In this document: positions 46,539-57,900 of the stretch, one piece after another | Numbering within the stretch: the first letter of the stretch is position 1 | How the letters are laid out: every line of letters starts with the position of its first letter | Origin: Rhodocollybia butyracea | Taxonomy: Eukaryota; Basidiomycota; Agaricomycetes; Agaricales; Omphalotaceae | NCBI GenBank assembly: GCA_015501585.1 | Contig: JADNRY010000009.1 | Span: 186,001 to 250,000 of the forward strand | DNA length: 64,000 nucleotides | Reading direction: 5' to 3' | Translations under genes and position numbers: made by a program | The notes under the pieces: model-generated | Told to the model about the DNA's origin: nothing | Seen by the model: the letters and a program-made list of their open reading frames with translations, nothing else | Database searches by the model: none

Positions 46539-48355
46539 TAACCGGCGCGGTCCCATTGAGGAACAGCCGGGGCCCGCGCAACACACATTGCGCCATATGT
46601 GTGCCGCGGATGCACCCAGTCGACTTTGCTGTGACAGAGCGAACACAATCACCTCCGGCTCACAAAGCCAACTGTGCACATGAGTAAACTACATTTACGC
46701 GCTCATTCATATTCATATAAAGCTCAGTAAACAGCTTCCTTATTAAAACATCTTTTTATGGATGTAGTAGAAGACATTCAGCATGTCCATACAAATTTTG
46801 CAGTCTGGGCAAGGACCCGTTGATCAAACAAGAACCTACACAGAAAGTCATGGTTGGACAAACCCTGGCGAGCAGCCGTTAAAGTTGGGGGCCACCGCCT
46901 TCATGTCCAACAGGAAATGACACTGGCACAGATATACTACTAGTAACCTGGGTGCCATTCACACTTGAGCCAAGTCGTGAAGGCTGTAGACTCGAGCCAG
47001 CACTTTTCTGCTCTTTGATGAAGCTCGATCAAAGATGTCACTGCCGAGGAAGTGATATCAACTCACGACTAAGCAGCAGGGACTGGTTCGAGTCTACGAA
47101 GGCTGTCCTGTTACTCTTTGTTCACGGATGTCAGTTTCAAAGTACTGATTTACCGATGTGTTTTCGGGTGTCGGGCGATATTATATTATATTTTTTTTTT
47201 GCATGCATCTAGCGCTTTTCGAATCTCATCTAACTATTGAAGACACACACGTCGGAACAGTGCCAGCAATGACTGATAGGCTATCATCAATTCCACTTGT
47301 GGACGCAACAGGACAGTGAGTTTTGTGTATATGTATCTTATATGTATCTTAAAAGACTTCGTAACAAATTCAGGTCACTAGTAAGAATGCGACAGACGAT
47401 GCGTACATTGGTAATGGATTTCATGAAGAATGCGATGTAAATGATGACTGGAAACAAATGTCGAAATGTAATTTATACTTCTATTTGCGACGAGTGAAGT
47501 ACTCATACCATAGTGTCTGCAAAAATAAAATATTTTCGTATTTTAGTGGTTTTCGGTTATTTTAGGATGAGACTTTGTTTTGGCGGTATGTACTGATAGA
47601 GCTAATATTACACTAAAGCTCTCTCCTCTCCGTTGTGCTTTCCGCATATTGACTAGTGTACAAGCACTTTCTTTGCAACTTCAATGAGTTTGGGAATTGG
47701 AGGGAGCGGTCAGGCCTGTAAGTATGTGCCAAATACTTCGGGATAACGTACCATGTAATCTCAACGCCGGGAATATCTTCTGCCTCCCCAACCATAAACT
47801 AAAAGGGAGTCGAGACTGGCAAGGAGTTGAGCAGAGCGGAACATTGGAAAAGTCGTGAGTGAAGGTAGATTGAACAACCTGAGGAGATAAAAATGACCCT
47901 CCAAAGTCATCATACAGCTGGACAACCAAACATGATATAGACGCAATTTGTGGGCGTCCTGCCAGAAATTTTCGGTTCTTTCAGATTATACCTAAGCCAA
48001 AAGGTCTCATTTTCGGTTCTCCAAGCATGATACCTGGTGTCCAAATCGGGCGAAAATTCGGTTATTTGGATCGGACCTTGACCCAAAAAAGTGCCAAAAT
48101 TCGGTTATTTCGGATTGGGCCAGAACCGGCATTATCAGGGGTCCTACCTAGCCCCAGAACCGTGACCAAAAAACATAGGCTCAAAAAATGTAAAAATGGT
48201 TGCCAATTTTCATCAAGTCACGGTCAGCTTGCCAACTCAGGATCAAAAAAATTGTCACGGTGAGTCACCCTGCCCCCATACAGTATAGCACTGCTTATGG
48301 GCTAGCTCTACTTATAAGCTATCAAGTTTCCAGGATTGACTTTTCGCCAGTAATA

Positions 48356-51300
48356 ATGATTTTCACATTTTTCTTCTTCACTTCTTTTTCTCTACTGGTG
48401 GGATGTCAGTCAAATCAATCTTCAGCCATCCCACTAGCTGTTCGTTCTCCTTACCTGCAGGCTTATCTCCTCTATAGCACTGAAGCTGATGCTTGGCCAA
48501 AGTTCTCGACAACTGATCATGTAGGTTGAACATTTAGCGGCTGCCTCAGCAAATTGATGCTTTTCTTGTTTAGGATCTGGGATGGAGTGGCTTGTTGCGT
48601 GTGGACAATAATTTGTACCAGTGGATGGGATCAGCCATAGAAGGAACTCTTGCTAATGATTCTAATCCGAAAGCGGCTACTTTGAACAATCTCCAAATCA
48701 CGCCCACCCGCTCCATTCTTGGTCTACAGGCTGGACCCATGGAGATCACTGTGACTTTCCTCAGTCCTATTGAGGTACAGTTTCAGAATTTCTTTGGGAT
48801 CAATACGCTCATCTTCTTCCAGCCATCAGACCTCATCCTTCAATCTTTCCCATTCACTTATATATTCTTTGAGGCCTCGTCGACTGACGGTAACTCCCAT
48901 TCACTGCAAGTGTATCAAGATATAACTGCTGGTATGTTTAGCTTTCTGTTGTAAACTATCCTCTGCAAACTCACAGCGTTGATAGAGTGGGCTGGGTTTA
49001 ATACCAGTGACAAAGTTCAGTGGAGCACCACGCCGGGCGATTCTATCATATACCATCAAGTTGAACTCGCTTCCCCTCAGCCTATGACTGAACAAAATGA
49101 CATGGCACAGGATGCCGTAGTTTATCTTGCTACAGCTTCGGTGGGCACATCTCCAATACCTCATTTCCAGACACTGACCAAACTATCAGGGATCAAATGT
49201 AACATACCAAACAGACTCCGATGTCATTGTTCGCAACCATTTTCTCGATAGTGGGAGCCTGGCCGATACTCAGAACCTTACCTATCGACCTATAAACGAG
49301 TCAGTTAATTTTGGCCTTACAAGGAACCTTCAATTATAAACCAACCGCAGTGCATGGCCTGTGTTCGCATTTTGTAATGATTTAGGCAGTATCCTCTCTA
49401 CCACCAAGCCTGTAGTATGGGCAATCGGCCTGGTTCGGGACGGAGATGTCGTCTACTCAACACCATCTGGCAACCAGACACGCCGACCTTATTTCTTCAC
49501 CAGATATCAGGATGTTCCATCAGCAGTATGTCCAGCCTCAGTCCATACATTATATCTCGACTTGCCTAAGATGCCCTCCAGATATCGGATTTCTTGAGTG
49601 ATGCCTCACAGGCACTCCAACGCGCGAGTGATTTGGATAGCAAACTCTCGGCCAGTGCGACATCCATTTCCTCTAACTACAGCAGCCTTGTTTCCCTGGC
49701 CTCCAGACAAGTTATGGCAGGACTTGAAATCACCGTTGGAGTTAGTTCAACTGGGCAAATCAACGACTCCGACATCCTTATTTTCATGAAAGATATAGGA
49801 AGTTCGCAGTGAGCTGTTTTTGATTCTCTTTTATCGCAATCACTCATTTTTAGACGAACTAACCCGGTGGAAGTACTATATGCCGCATTACCTGCTTTTC
49901 TTTACTTTAACGCATCTTGGATTGGATATATGCTAGAGCCGCTGTTACAATATGAGAGTTCAAAACTCTATATGCAGTCATTTGCAGCAAGCGATCTAGG
50001 CAATACATTTCCAGCGGCTCTTGGGGATCCTAGCCCTGATATCTTAACTGCGATTGAGGGTACAAGTGGGATGCTGATTGTAGTATGGGCACATGCAGCA
50101 TTCACTGGAGATAGAACACTGATATCACGATATGTATGTTGATTCCTTACTAAGTTGACTTGGGATTCCATCTGCAAAACCTGGGACGAGCTTTGGCTGC
50201 TCTGGAGCACTCTGGAGCGCTCCAAAGCTGTCAAAGCTGCCAAAGCAACCCAGAGCAGCTCAGAGCGCTCTACAGCGAGTACCCTTGCTCTGAGATGCTT
50301 TGGACTGAATAGCAACTGAATAGAACTGCTTTCATCAAAACCCAGGTTTTGCAGATGTCTATCGGTTAATATGTCACTTCTTCCACAGTATTCCACTTTA
50401 AAAACTTGGACTGAGACGCTCATCGCGGACAATCCATTGGTGCCAAATGGCTAGTAAGCAGAAAGGTGTTTTCTATTCTTTGTTCTCACTGCTGTGAACT
50501 GTCTACCTATGCAGTGTCGATGCAGATGGCTTGAGCGGAAACAACAAGTCTAATTTGGCTATTTCTGGTATTCTTTCCATCCGCGCTATGGCAGAAATAA
50601 GTCGTAGTGTCGGCAAGTTTGATGATTATATGACTTACTTTGTATGTCCATTGTATAACGGATGCTTTCGTGCAGTAGTAGTCTTAACACTTTTTTTGTG
50701 CCAGGGAAATGCCTCTTCCTTGGTTTCTTCATGGCAAACTCTCTCTACTATGTTTTCTGGCCATTTGACTTCGAAATATGGGGCACTGGACTCCTGGGGT
50801 ATGATGTACGGCCTCTATTCAGACAAACTATTTGGCTTTAATCTCGTCGATAACAGTGTGAGTGGTCAATACCCAGTCAATACCGCAAAGTAGATATCTC
50901 TCAACACTGACTTATTTACTCCCTAGATCTATACTGAGCAAACTTCCTGGTATGCTGAAGCTGCTTCATCAGGCAAGTCTGCTCGATTTTATTCCTGTGC
51001 ATTCTGTTCAAAAATATCATCTCTTCAGCTTCGCCTTTTGGTTTGCCATTCGATAGCAATGAAGGGGCCACAGGGAAATCCCGTAAGTAGCGAATTACTG
51101 GTATTACTCGATTGTCCTTTGTGGCTTATGAAATTCCAGATTGGACGCTCTTCACAGCTGGAACAGTCACTGATGCCAATACAAGAGATATTCTAATATC
51201 AATGGTCCATCAAAGTGCAACAAACTTACAGACTGGTGCCGTGTTCCCTACGACGTATAATACCACTAACGGCGAGATCATAGGTGGTAGAGCCAGGTAT

Positions 51301-51897
51301 CTGTTTTCTTCTCCCAGTTGATAGCTGTTAACAAAATCTTAGTCCTGCTCAAGGAGCAATGTTTGCTTTGCTCGCTCTGAAGTAATTCTTTTCATTCATA
51401 TATACAAGCTACATCTCATTAACATCATTTTTAACAGTTTAACCCGACAGATCATGCCTGGGTCCACTTCAACCAGTGGTTTCTCTGCTAGCAAATCACA
51501 AAAGACTGGCGTTATCGTAGGAAGTGTTCTTGGAAGTTGTGGTTTCATAGTCCTTGTGGGACTAGGAGTGTTTCTCTATCGTCATCAACGCTCAAAAAAG
51601 AGCGGCGAATCAAATAGTATCACACCGAATCCGTATGATATTACCAACAAAGATATCACAACTCGGGCCCAAGGACTGCTGTCATCTATTTCAAGACGGG
51701 TGACGAAAAGTATGTTTACAAGTGGTCCCAAGGCTAGTAATCTCGCTTCAGAACCTAGATCAGAATCTGGATCCAGTGATGCAGCAGGTTTGAGGGGGGA
51801 AGTGGAGAACCTGCGCAGGGAAATGGCGGAAATAAGACAGACTCTGGGGATCCTTGAGCCGCCTCCTGAGTATGTACTGCTTGAAATGCAATACTAG
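48356..51897 (+). CDS. gtaA: Glutaminase A-like protein (DUF5127/DUF4965/DUF1793) with C-terminal membrane anchor
   Basis: Extracellular glutaminase A-type family; the Aspergillus prototype GtaA hydrolyses glutamine, though many members are uncharacterised. ATG 48356 gives a signal sequence (MIFTFFFFTSFSLLVGC). Family blocks in order: IPLAVRSPYLQAYL, LGWSGLLRVDNNLYQWMG, QMTEQNDMAQD-like core, RPYFFTRYQDVPSAISDFL, YAALPAFLYFNASWIGYMLE, SFAASDLGNTFPAALGD and DADGLSGNNKSNLAISGIL, then YTEQTSWYAEAASS and WTLFTAGTVTD. The tail holds one transmembrane helix (IVLVGLGVFLYRHQRSKKS) and a cytosolic segment. At least 12 introns keep a single frame. Intron 50134-50388 contains a complete MITE copy, and intron 50973-51028 is GC-AG. 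The gene looks intact. One point of caution: biochemical activity cannot be assumed from family membership. Confidence 0.85.
50170..50356. mobile_element. 187-bp MITE, copy 2 (inside an intron of the glutaminase A-like gene)
   Basis: Same 16-bp terminal inverted repeats and same length as the copy at 43276, differing at one position. It lies wholly within the intron 50134-50388. Without it that intron would be 68 nt, normal for this genome. The flanks (GATTCC on the left, GTCTAT on the right) show no obvious target duplication, so the flanks may have mutated. Confidence 0.9.
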
Positions 51898-52235
51898 GGT
51901 CTGGTTGAACGTACGTGGTCCCAGGAGAGTTTCTCGAACAAACCACCCATCATTGCGCAAATGTCAACACTAATGTAAACATTGCTTATGTAGCCCGTAG
52001 TTTCCTCGATCGGGAGAGGTTTCTCCACGAACGGCGAAGCTTTAAGTTTGTTATCTACCTTGTCTATGTTCACTCTGGCCACTAAGTACACCCAAGTGTA
52101 TAAGTATACGTAGTTGATGCACTGTGATTGCGGCAGTCCGTTTGATTCCTGTTCCGAGCCCGAGCACCCACGCTTAACCTTCTTTCTACTCACAGATCTC
52201 CACCTCTTGCCTTCACCCTCTGCCTACTTAACACA
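51898..52235. other. Intergenic stretch, promoter side of acireductone dioxygenase
   Basis: 3' flank of the glutaminase A-like gene and 5' flank of the next gene. CT-rich tract just before the start codon (52180-52230), as is common in fungal promoters. Confidence 0.45.
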
Positions 52236-52941
52236 ATGCGAGCCTACTACTTCGATAACCTCCCAGGTGACCAAAGGCTCCCTCACGAGTCTGCCTCCCA
52301 AGCAGCTGTATCTATTTCAACGTTAAACAGCATCAAAGTTGAATTCTGGAATATCCCCCTTCAAGGCCACGAGGAAAAGCTGAATGCTGTTGCGAAGGAG
52401 AGAGGATATAGGAATCGAGATGTTATTACCATTTCGAAGGAAGGGCTGGGCGATGAATATGAGACGAAGCTCAAAGCATTTTATAAAGAGTAAGCTGGAC
52501 GTTATCGGGGAAAGGAAGAGCGATAAACGATTTCCTATGCAGACATATACATGAAGATGAAGAGATTCGGTATATTATGGATGGGGGAGGGTTTTTCGAC
52601 GTTCGCGGTAAGAGATATTGTTCATTAAGTACCTCCAACTGAACTGTATTGACACTTTCATTTGACTATAGAAGCGCCCACCGATGAATGGATTCGTATC
52701 GCAGTTTCTGCAGGGGACTTACTAGTACTCCCTGCTGGTATCTATCATCGCTTCAGTGTCGATGAAAGGAATATGACAAGGACTACGCGGTTGTTCAAGG
52801 TAAATCATCTGCGAAAAAGACATTCTGCTGCTTATCACTACTCAGGACGAACCAAAGTGGTCAGCAATTTATCGCAGCGACGAAAGTGATACCAACCCTC
52901 ATCGGATCGAGTATCTCAACTCTATCACTGCAGCGGCCTAG
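52236..52941 (+). CDS. ADI1: Acireductone dioxygenase (methionine salvage)
   Basis: Metal-dependent dioxygenase converting acireductone to the 2-keto precursor of methionine, in the cytosol. ATG 52236 ([17 protein letters not shown]). The cupin fold carries the metal ligands in [20 protein letters not shown] (His, His, Glu) and [11 protein letters not shown] (His). [17 protein letters not shown] is also family-typical. Three introns with canonical sites maintain the frame, and [13 protein letters not shown] precedes the C-terminus; stop 52939-52941. Length about 180 residues, normal for the family. All metal ligands are present. Confidence 0.93.
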
Positions 52942-53103
52942 CTTGAACGAATCTAAACTACAAAATATGTACTACCAAATGTTCGAATAGGTTAATGATA
53001 ATGATAAGTCCATGATGAATTACTGTGATGTTAGAATTACAAGAAGATAAGATAGCACTAGTTGGCTCGCGAAAGAGTCCTGGTGTCCGTAGAAATGTGC
53101 CCT

Positions 53104-54135
53104 TCACTGCTTCATAATCACCAACGGCCGCGTAGATGGAATCTCATCAGCGTACAAAGACTCCGTCTCCTCCTCCTCATTATGAATTACTGGAAGGCGA
53201 TGTGCATACGGAGGATCAGCATAGTGCGCTGTATAATTAGTGATTGAAGAGGATGTCGCTGATGTCGACCGCGAAGAGGTGTTTTCGAATGGATTTCGGA
53301 TGGTAAGTGATGTAGGAGATTCGGGGATCGCATCCATGCCATCTGTATCCTGCGCGCTATCGCGTACTTGCAATTGAGCATTATCAAGGGAATCGGCCCG
53401 TTCGATATGAGATGTTTGTGTAGCGGACCGAGACAGAGATTTTCCTCTCCGTGCATGTCGAGCTCGGGATTGCAATAGACGTGACACTTTCTCGGTATTG
53501 CCTCTTACCAGAGCGTCCTCTTCGGGAAAGGGAATGATTTCAGAATGAGGGTAGTTTTGGTACTGGGAAGGAATCAGGGGAACCGGAGGCGCTTCGAGTT
53601 TTGCGTTTTCTCTTTCCCATATTTTGGTATGATGTCGAGTGGAAGCAGAAGCCTGTGAGTAGGCTGACGGTGAACTACGTGCGGAAGCGTCGTCAACCGA
53701 GTCTGCAGAATGTATTTCATTTTGGTCAGCGTTAGGTGGGATGACTAGCGGTGGAAGAGAAGGTCGAGGAGAAGACGGTGTAGGTATCTCGTGCATCATG
53801 GAGGAATGAGAAACCATGGGCTCGATTTCGGGATTGGTGTTTGGATGAGCAGGACGATGAAATGACACCCAGTTGGTTTGATCAGAATATGGATTATACT
53901 CTGTCTGGCCAGCCTGTAAATCCGCTGGCCGAAGCAATAAATGTGCGCCTTCCAATGGGATTCCGCGGGACGTGTGTTTTGGTCGAGCATTTCCAAGTTT
54001 TCGTCGCCTCCATTGACGGATAACGAGATATGTTATCACTGCCAATAACAAGGCTACGAGAATTCCGACTACTACTCCAAATACTATAGTACCGGTGGGA
54101 ATAGAGCTGGAATTTGAGCTGCTAGTCGGTGCCAT
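53104..54135 (-). CDS. Single-pass membrane protein with long cytosolic tail
   Basis: One exon of about 343 residues from ATG 54135 (MAPTSSSNSSSIPTGT). A Ser/Thr-rich, presumably external N-terminus of about 15 residues leads to one transmembrane helix (VFGVVVGILVALLLAVITYL) with a basic stop-transfer (RQWRRRK). The rest is disordered, Ser/Pro-rich, with a few charged stretches. No enzymatic domain. The topology resembles fungal sensor or Mid2/WSC-like anchors without the lectin domain, but the family is unknown. It diverges from Argonaute across about 850 bp. Confidence 0.7.
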   Translation of the reverse strand: MAPTSSSNSSSIPTGTIVFGVVVGILVALLLAVITYLVIRQWRRRKLGNARPKHTSRGIPLEGAHLLLRPADLQAGQTEYNPYSDQTNWVSFHRPAHPNTNPEIEPMVSHSSMMHEIPTPSSPRPSLPPLVIPPNADQNEIHSADSVDDASARSSPSAYSQASASTRHHTKIWERENAKLEAPPVPLIPSQYQNYPHSEIIPFPEEDALVRGNTEKVSRLLQSRARHARRGKSLSRSATQTSHIERADSLDNAQLQVRDSAQDTDGMDAIPESPTSLTIRNPFENTSSRSTSATSSSITNYTAHYADPPYAHRLPVIHNEEEETESLYADEIPSTRPLVIMKQ

Positions 54136-54981
54136 GGCCAAACTTATGTGGGTGTTGGTCGAATGAAACAAAGGGAGTATTTAGGCTGCGGGGGAGCAAA
54201 GCGGTGGAGCTCTGGAGCATAGCCGATGAAACGAATGCTCGGGAAGATAGTAGGAATCATCTAGCATTAGCGGAGCACTGCCACCGGTTCAAAGCTCGAA
54301 ATAGAAATTTTGACTGCGGGCTGCTCGGACCACATACTCAACCCTGCCATTCAATTTTTACACCATCTCGCGGGTGCATTTCGACAACAAGGACAGTCAC
54401 TGTCGTTTCCAGTACTTTGATCCAACCTGAACACCTCTAAAGTTCCGATCGTGCCTCATCCAACTTCTTCAGCCCAGTGCTCCCCAGTGGCAGTACTTAC
54501 GTCCTCGGATATCGAGATTTGGGGGTTGTCAAAGCTCTGAGAACTGGTGGTAAAGGCTGGGTTAGACTAGCACAAAATGGAGGCGAAGGAGGAATCAGGC
54601 TACGATCGTAGCATTCGATATGCTGATTTCTTTAAAGGAAAAAAGGCATTATGTATCAGTCATTGTCAGACATTGGTCTCTTCGGCGGACAACGGGAGAA
54701 GGTTCCAAACAAAACCTTTTGGCTTTGCTAGTCAGGTGCGACTAAAGTGAGAAGTACTTGATCAGACAGAATCAGAACAAGGACCAAGATTTAAATAAGC
54801 GCCTGCGCTGCGCAGATGCACGTGTTTCGCTTTCAGTTGCGCAAGCGGCAACGCCTTTCATTCAGACTCTCATCTCGAGTCCGCGACTCGGACTGCTTAG
54901 TCTCGATCGCTTGTTCATACCTTTTCATCTTCATTGCTTATATTTTTTTTGAATTATTGCTTCATCCTCGTCCTTGTACAA
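54136..54981. other. Divergent promoter region of the membrane protein and Argonaute genes
   Basis: No coding signal. Contains an AT box (ATTTAAATAA) at 54789-54798, about 185 bp before the Argonaute ATG, and a T-run at 54942-54952. No repeat or RNA gene recognised. Confidence 0.45.
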
Positions 54982-57900
54982 ATGAGCGTCGTAAACACCC
55001 CGCAAAGGCACCCAAGATACGGCACTGTAGGAAACCATGTAGATGTGGATACTAACGCTTTCGAGCTGTCATGGCCAGCAGACTCCATTGTGATACACTA
55101 TGACGGTAATACTTCCTTGGATCTTGTACAATTTCCCTTGATCGTCTCATTTCGTGTGGTTTGCAGTCAGTGAGTGGTAATCCACGTGCTATATCATTCT
55201 GGGTCTTAATCTCGTCGTTTCATAGCTCTGAAGGCTAATTTCCGAGGACGCGGCGGAAAAGAAATAGCTCTCGGTGGGGAAAAGGGAAGAGAACTTGTGC
55301 AGAGACTACAAACCAAAATTCGTCCCGACTTGTTTCCGGTTCCAGGAGGTGTGCAACTATCTTCTGACATATGTATGATCTCTGACTGGAGTAATGCCAG
55401 GCTACGATGGAAAAAAGAACTTGTACGCCTTTCGCGCCTTCAAGTTCACATCTCAGCGTGTGAGTGTTCTGTTCCGTTCCCCAAAGAAATTAACCTGATA
55501 TGGGGCATATCATCCTTTTCTTCTCCCCACATAGTTCACAGTCCCCTGGGAGAAGGCAGTGAATGATGACAAAGATGTCGATGTTACCATAGTTCGTGTC
55601 AGAGAGGTGGATATCTCGTAGGTTCAAATTAATCTCACTTTTTTCCTATCGCGGTTAATACTTGTTAGGCTACTTCGGCGAATCTTAGCGGGCCATGAGC
55701 AGGGAAAACCCGAGTCGATTGGCACTGGCACAGACGTTGCGTCGTCAATCAACATGTTGCAAGTATTTCTCCAAGCCACTCCGCGAGAGTAAGATTGACT
55801 CATTCTCGACGTGTCCCTGATATTGACCCCGTTCTAGAGCCGAAGGAAATCTTGTCAAGGGCAAAAGTGTTTATGCCTACCGTCGTAGAGGGAATCTCAA
55901 CCAGAATCAGAGAAGTACTTTGATTTTTCTTCAAATTTGCGCGTCAGTATAACCTTCTCGTACAGAATTTGATGAAAAGATGAGCCCGTTAAGGCTCATC
56001 GACGGGCTCTTCCAGTGCGTGGTTCTGATCATCTTGCATATCCTTATTCACCATCAACTTTAGGAGTGTACGATTGTCGATTGATCGTCTCATTGTTAAT
56101 ATAGATTTCACTGTTGGTGTACTGTAAGTTAGACTCGGTGATGTTTCGAACGGTCCCTCACTTACTGGTCTCTTCAGCTTACCAGGGATGAGTCTAGAAG
56201 AGCTCTGCGCAAAATTTCTACACTGCCAGAATGTTAGGGATATCCAGCGCTATACTTCTAGAGTTGAATTTGATAGACTCAAACATTTCCTTCGGGATGT
56301 TAAAGTCACGGTCAATATACCGGGTAAATCCTCGAAAGCAAAAGCAAGGCGGATTCGAGGTTTGATTCTGGATGTTGGGTCGCACACTTTTGACCGAAAT
56401 GGCGTTCCTACGACCGTTGAAGTCTGTATCTTTTCTCTTGATATTTCACCTTTGTCTCACTTTAAGCGGCAGAAATACTTCCTGGAGACGCATAACACCC
56501 GCATTTCGCCCAAGACGATCGGCGTTTCCATTGGCCACCATGAGATTTTTCCTATATCTGTATGCACTGTTCCAGAACAGTTATACAAGGTGCGTTATAG
56601 CAGCATGTGTACGTTGTCAGAGTTTGAAATACTCTCGATGTCATAGTCAAGGCTGGAACCCGACAAAGTTCGGGAAGTACTGTCATACGTGCCTCAGAAC
56701 CCCCAGCAACGTCTGCAGAGGATCCAAGCCGGATGGCAAAACTTGGAATACAGCACTTCGCACTTTCTGCGGGGTGCCAATATCACAGTGAATGATCGTC
56801 CTCTTGCAATTCGCGGACGCTTGCTTGATGAGGTATCAATTCGGTATGGACCCGACTCGGGCAGGTCACGCCCAAACAATTTCTCAAAGGTATAAGATAT
56901 GCACCACAGTGATTACGACAAACTACTGACTTCGCCAATCTTCAGAAACGTGGCACATGGGATGTAATGGGGAGAAGATTATTCCAACCTGTGAAACTTT
57001 CCTGTGTAATGATTCTGAACTTCACGGGGCGACCCACGTTCCAAGGTTCGGAGTTAGAAACGTTAGGGTTCCATCTCTTCAAGAACATGGAAGCTCGAGG
57101 TGAGCGTTGTTTTCTGTGGCTACAGGTTGTTACTAACTAGGAGCATTCTAGGAATATGTTCGTGCTGAGTCTCGTACTTGGTTGATGACACAGCTAACAT
57201 GTCCTTTATGTAGCTATGGGCAAGAAAACTGCCATTATCGACTGTCAAACATTTACAGATGACCTCAAACTCAGGGACTTCATATGGGGCAAAATAAAAG
57301 AGGAAAAAGCGCCTCCGGATACTCTCTTGGTTGCAATTCTTCCGGAGAATGCCGCTGAGCTATACGCCAACATCAAGAGGGTTGGAGACGTTATGCTGGG
57401 TATACCTACTCAATGCGTCGTGAGCACGCATTTTTTTCCTATGAGAAACGCGCGCTTATCTTCCCTTTTTAGAGATGGTCCTCAAAGTTGATAAAAAATA
57501 CCAGGGACAATCGAGTTGATCAATATTTGAATAACCTGATACTCAAGTATGTGTTTCTCAGTGACCGCGTCTGCACACCAACATCCACACAGAATTAATA
57601 CTCGATGTGGAGGTATTAACCACGTACCGGATTCAGATGTAATGGAATTTCTTCGCAAAGTACCTACAATGGTCATCGGTGAGCCTTCTTCGCAATCTTG
57701 TGTATATGCCTTTTGAAATACGCTCCAGGCGCCGATGTCAGTCACCCTTCACCTGGAAGCAGAGCTCCATCGTTTGCTTCTCTAGTGTCTTCCCGAGACC
57801 CATACTGCTGTAAGAGAAATCGCATTCACAACGAACGTAGTCTGACTTTTATATACCATAATTTAGCCCTATATTCAGGCCAGATCAAGATGCAGCCTTC

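Larger units (their letters stand above)
44970..48175. mobile_element. Probable large decayed element with inverted ends
   Basis: The left edge (44975-45015) has GGTCACGG, then CTAG, then AGGACCCCTGATA. The same order in reverse complement occurs at 48125-48172. Between them are no intact genes, but there are arrays of short motifs (TTCGGATAA at 45.1-45.4 kb; TTCGGTTATTT at 46.4-48.1 kb) and a CT-rich minisatellite. I read it as a non-autonomous or decayed transposon of about 3.2 kb. The class is unknown; ends are imperfect and no target duplication was resolved. Confidence 0.35.

Noticed and set aside
46952..47212. Plus-strand frame in the repeat island
   Set aside because: No ATG context, no motif, low-complexity neighbours; likely chance.
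47613..47946. Minus-strand frame with protein-like composition near 47.8 kb
   Set aside because: Short, no recognised family, no splice support; may be a relic but cannot be defended.
49968..50432. Minus-strand frame of about 150 codons
   Set aside because: It crosses the MITE and antisense exons of the glutaminase A-like gene; part of it is also found at 43110-43490 only because the MITE is repeated.
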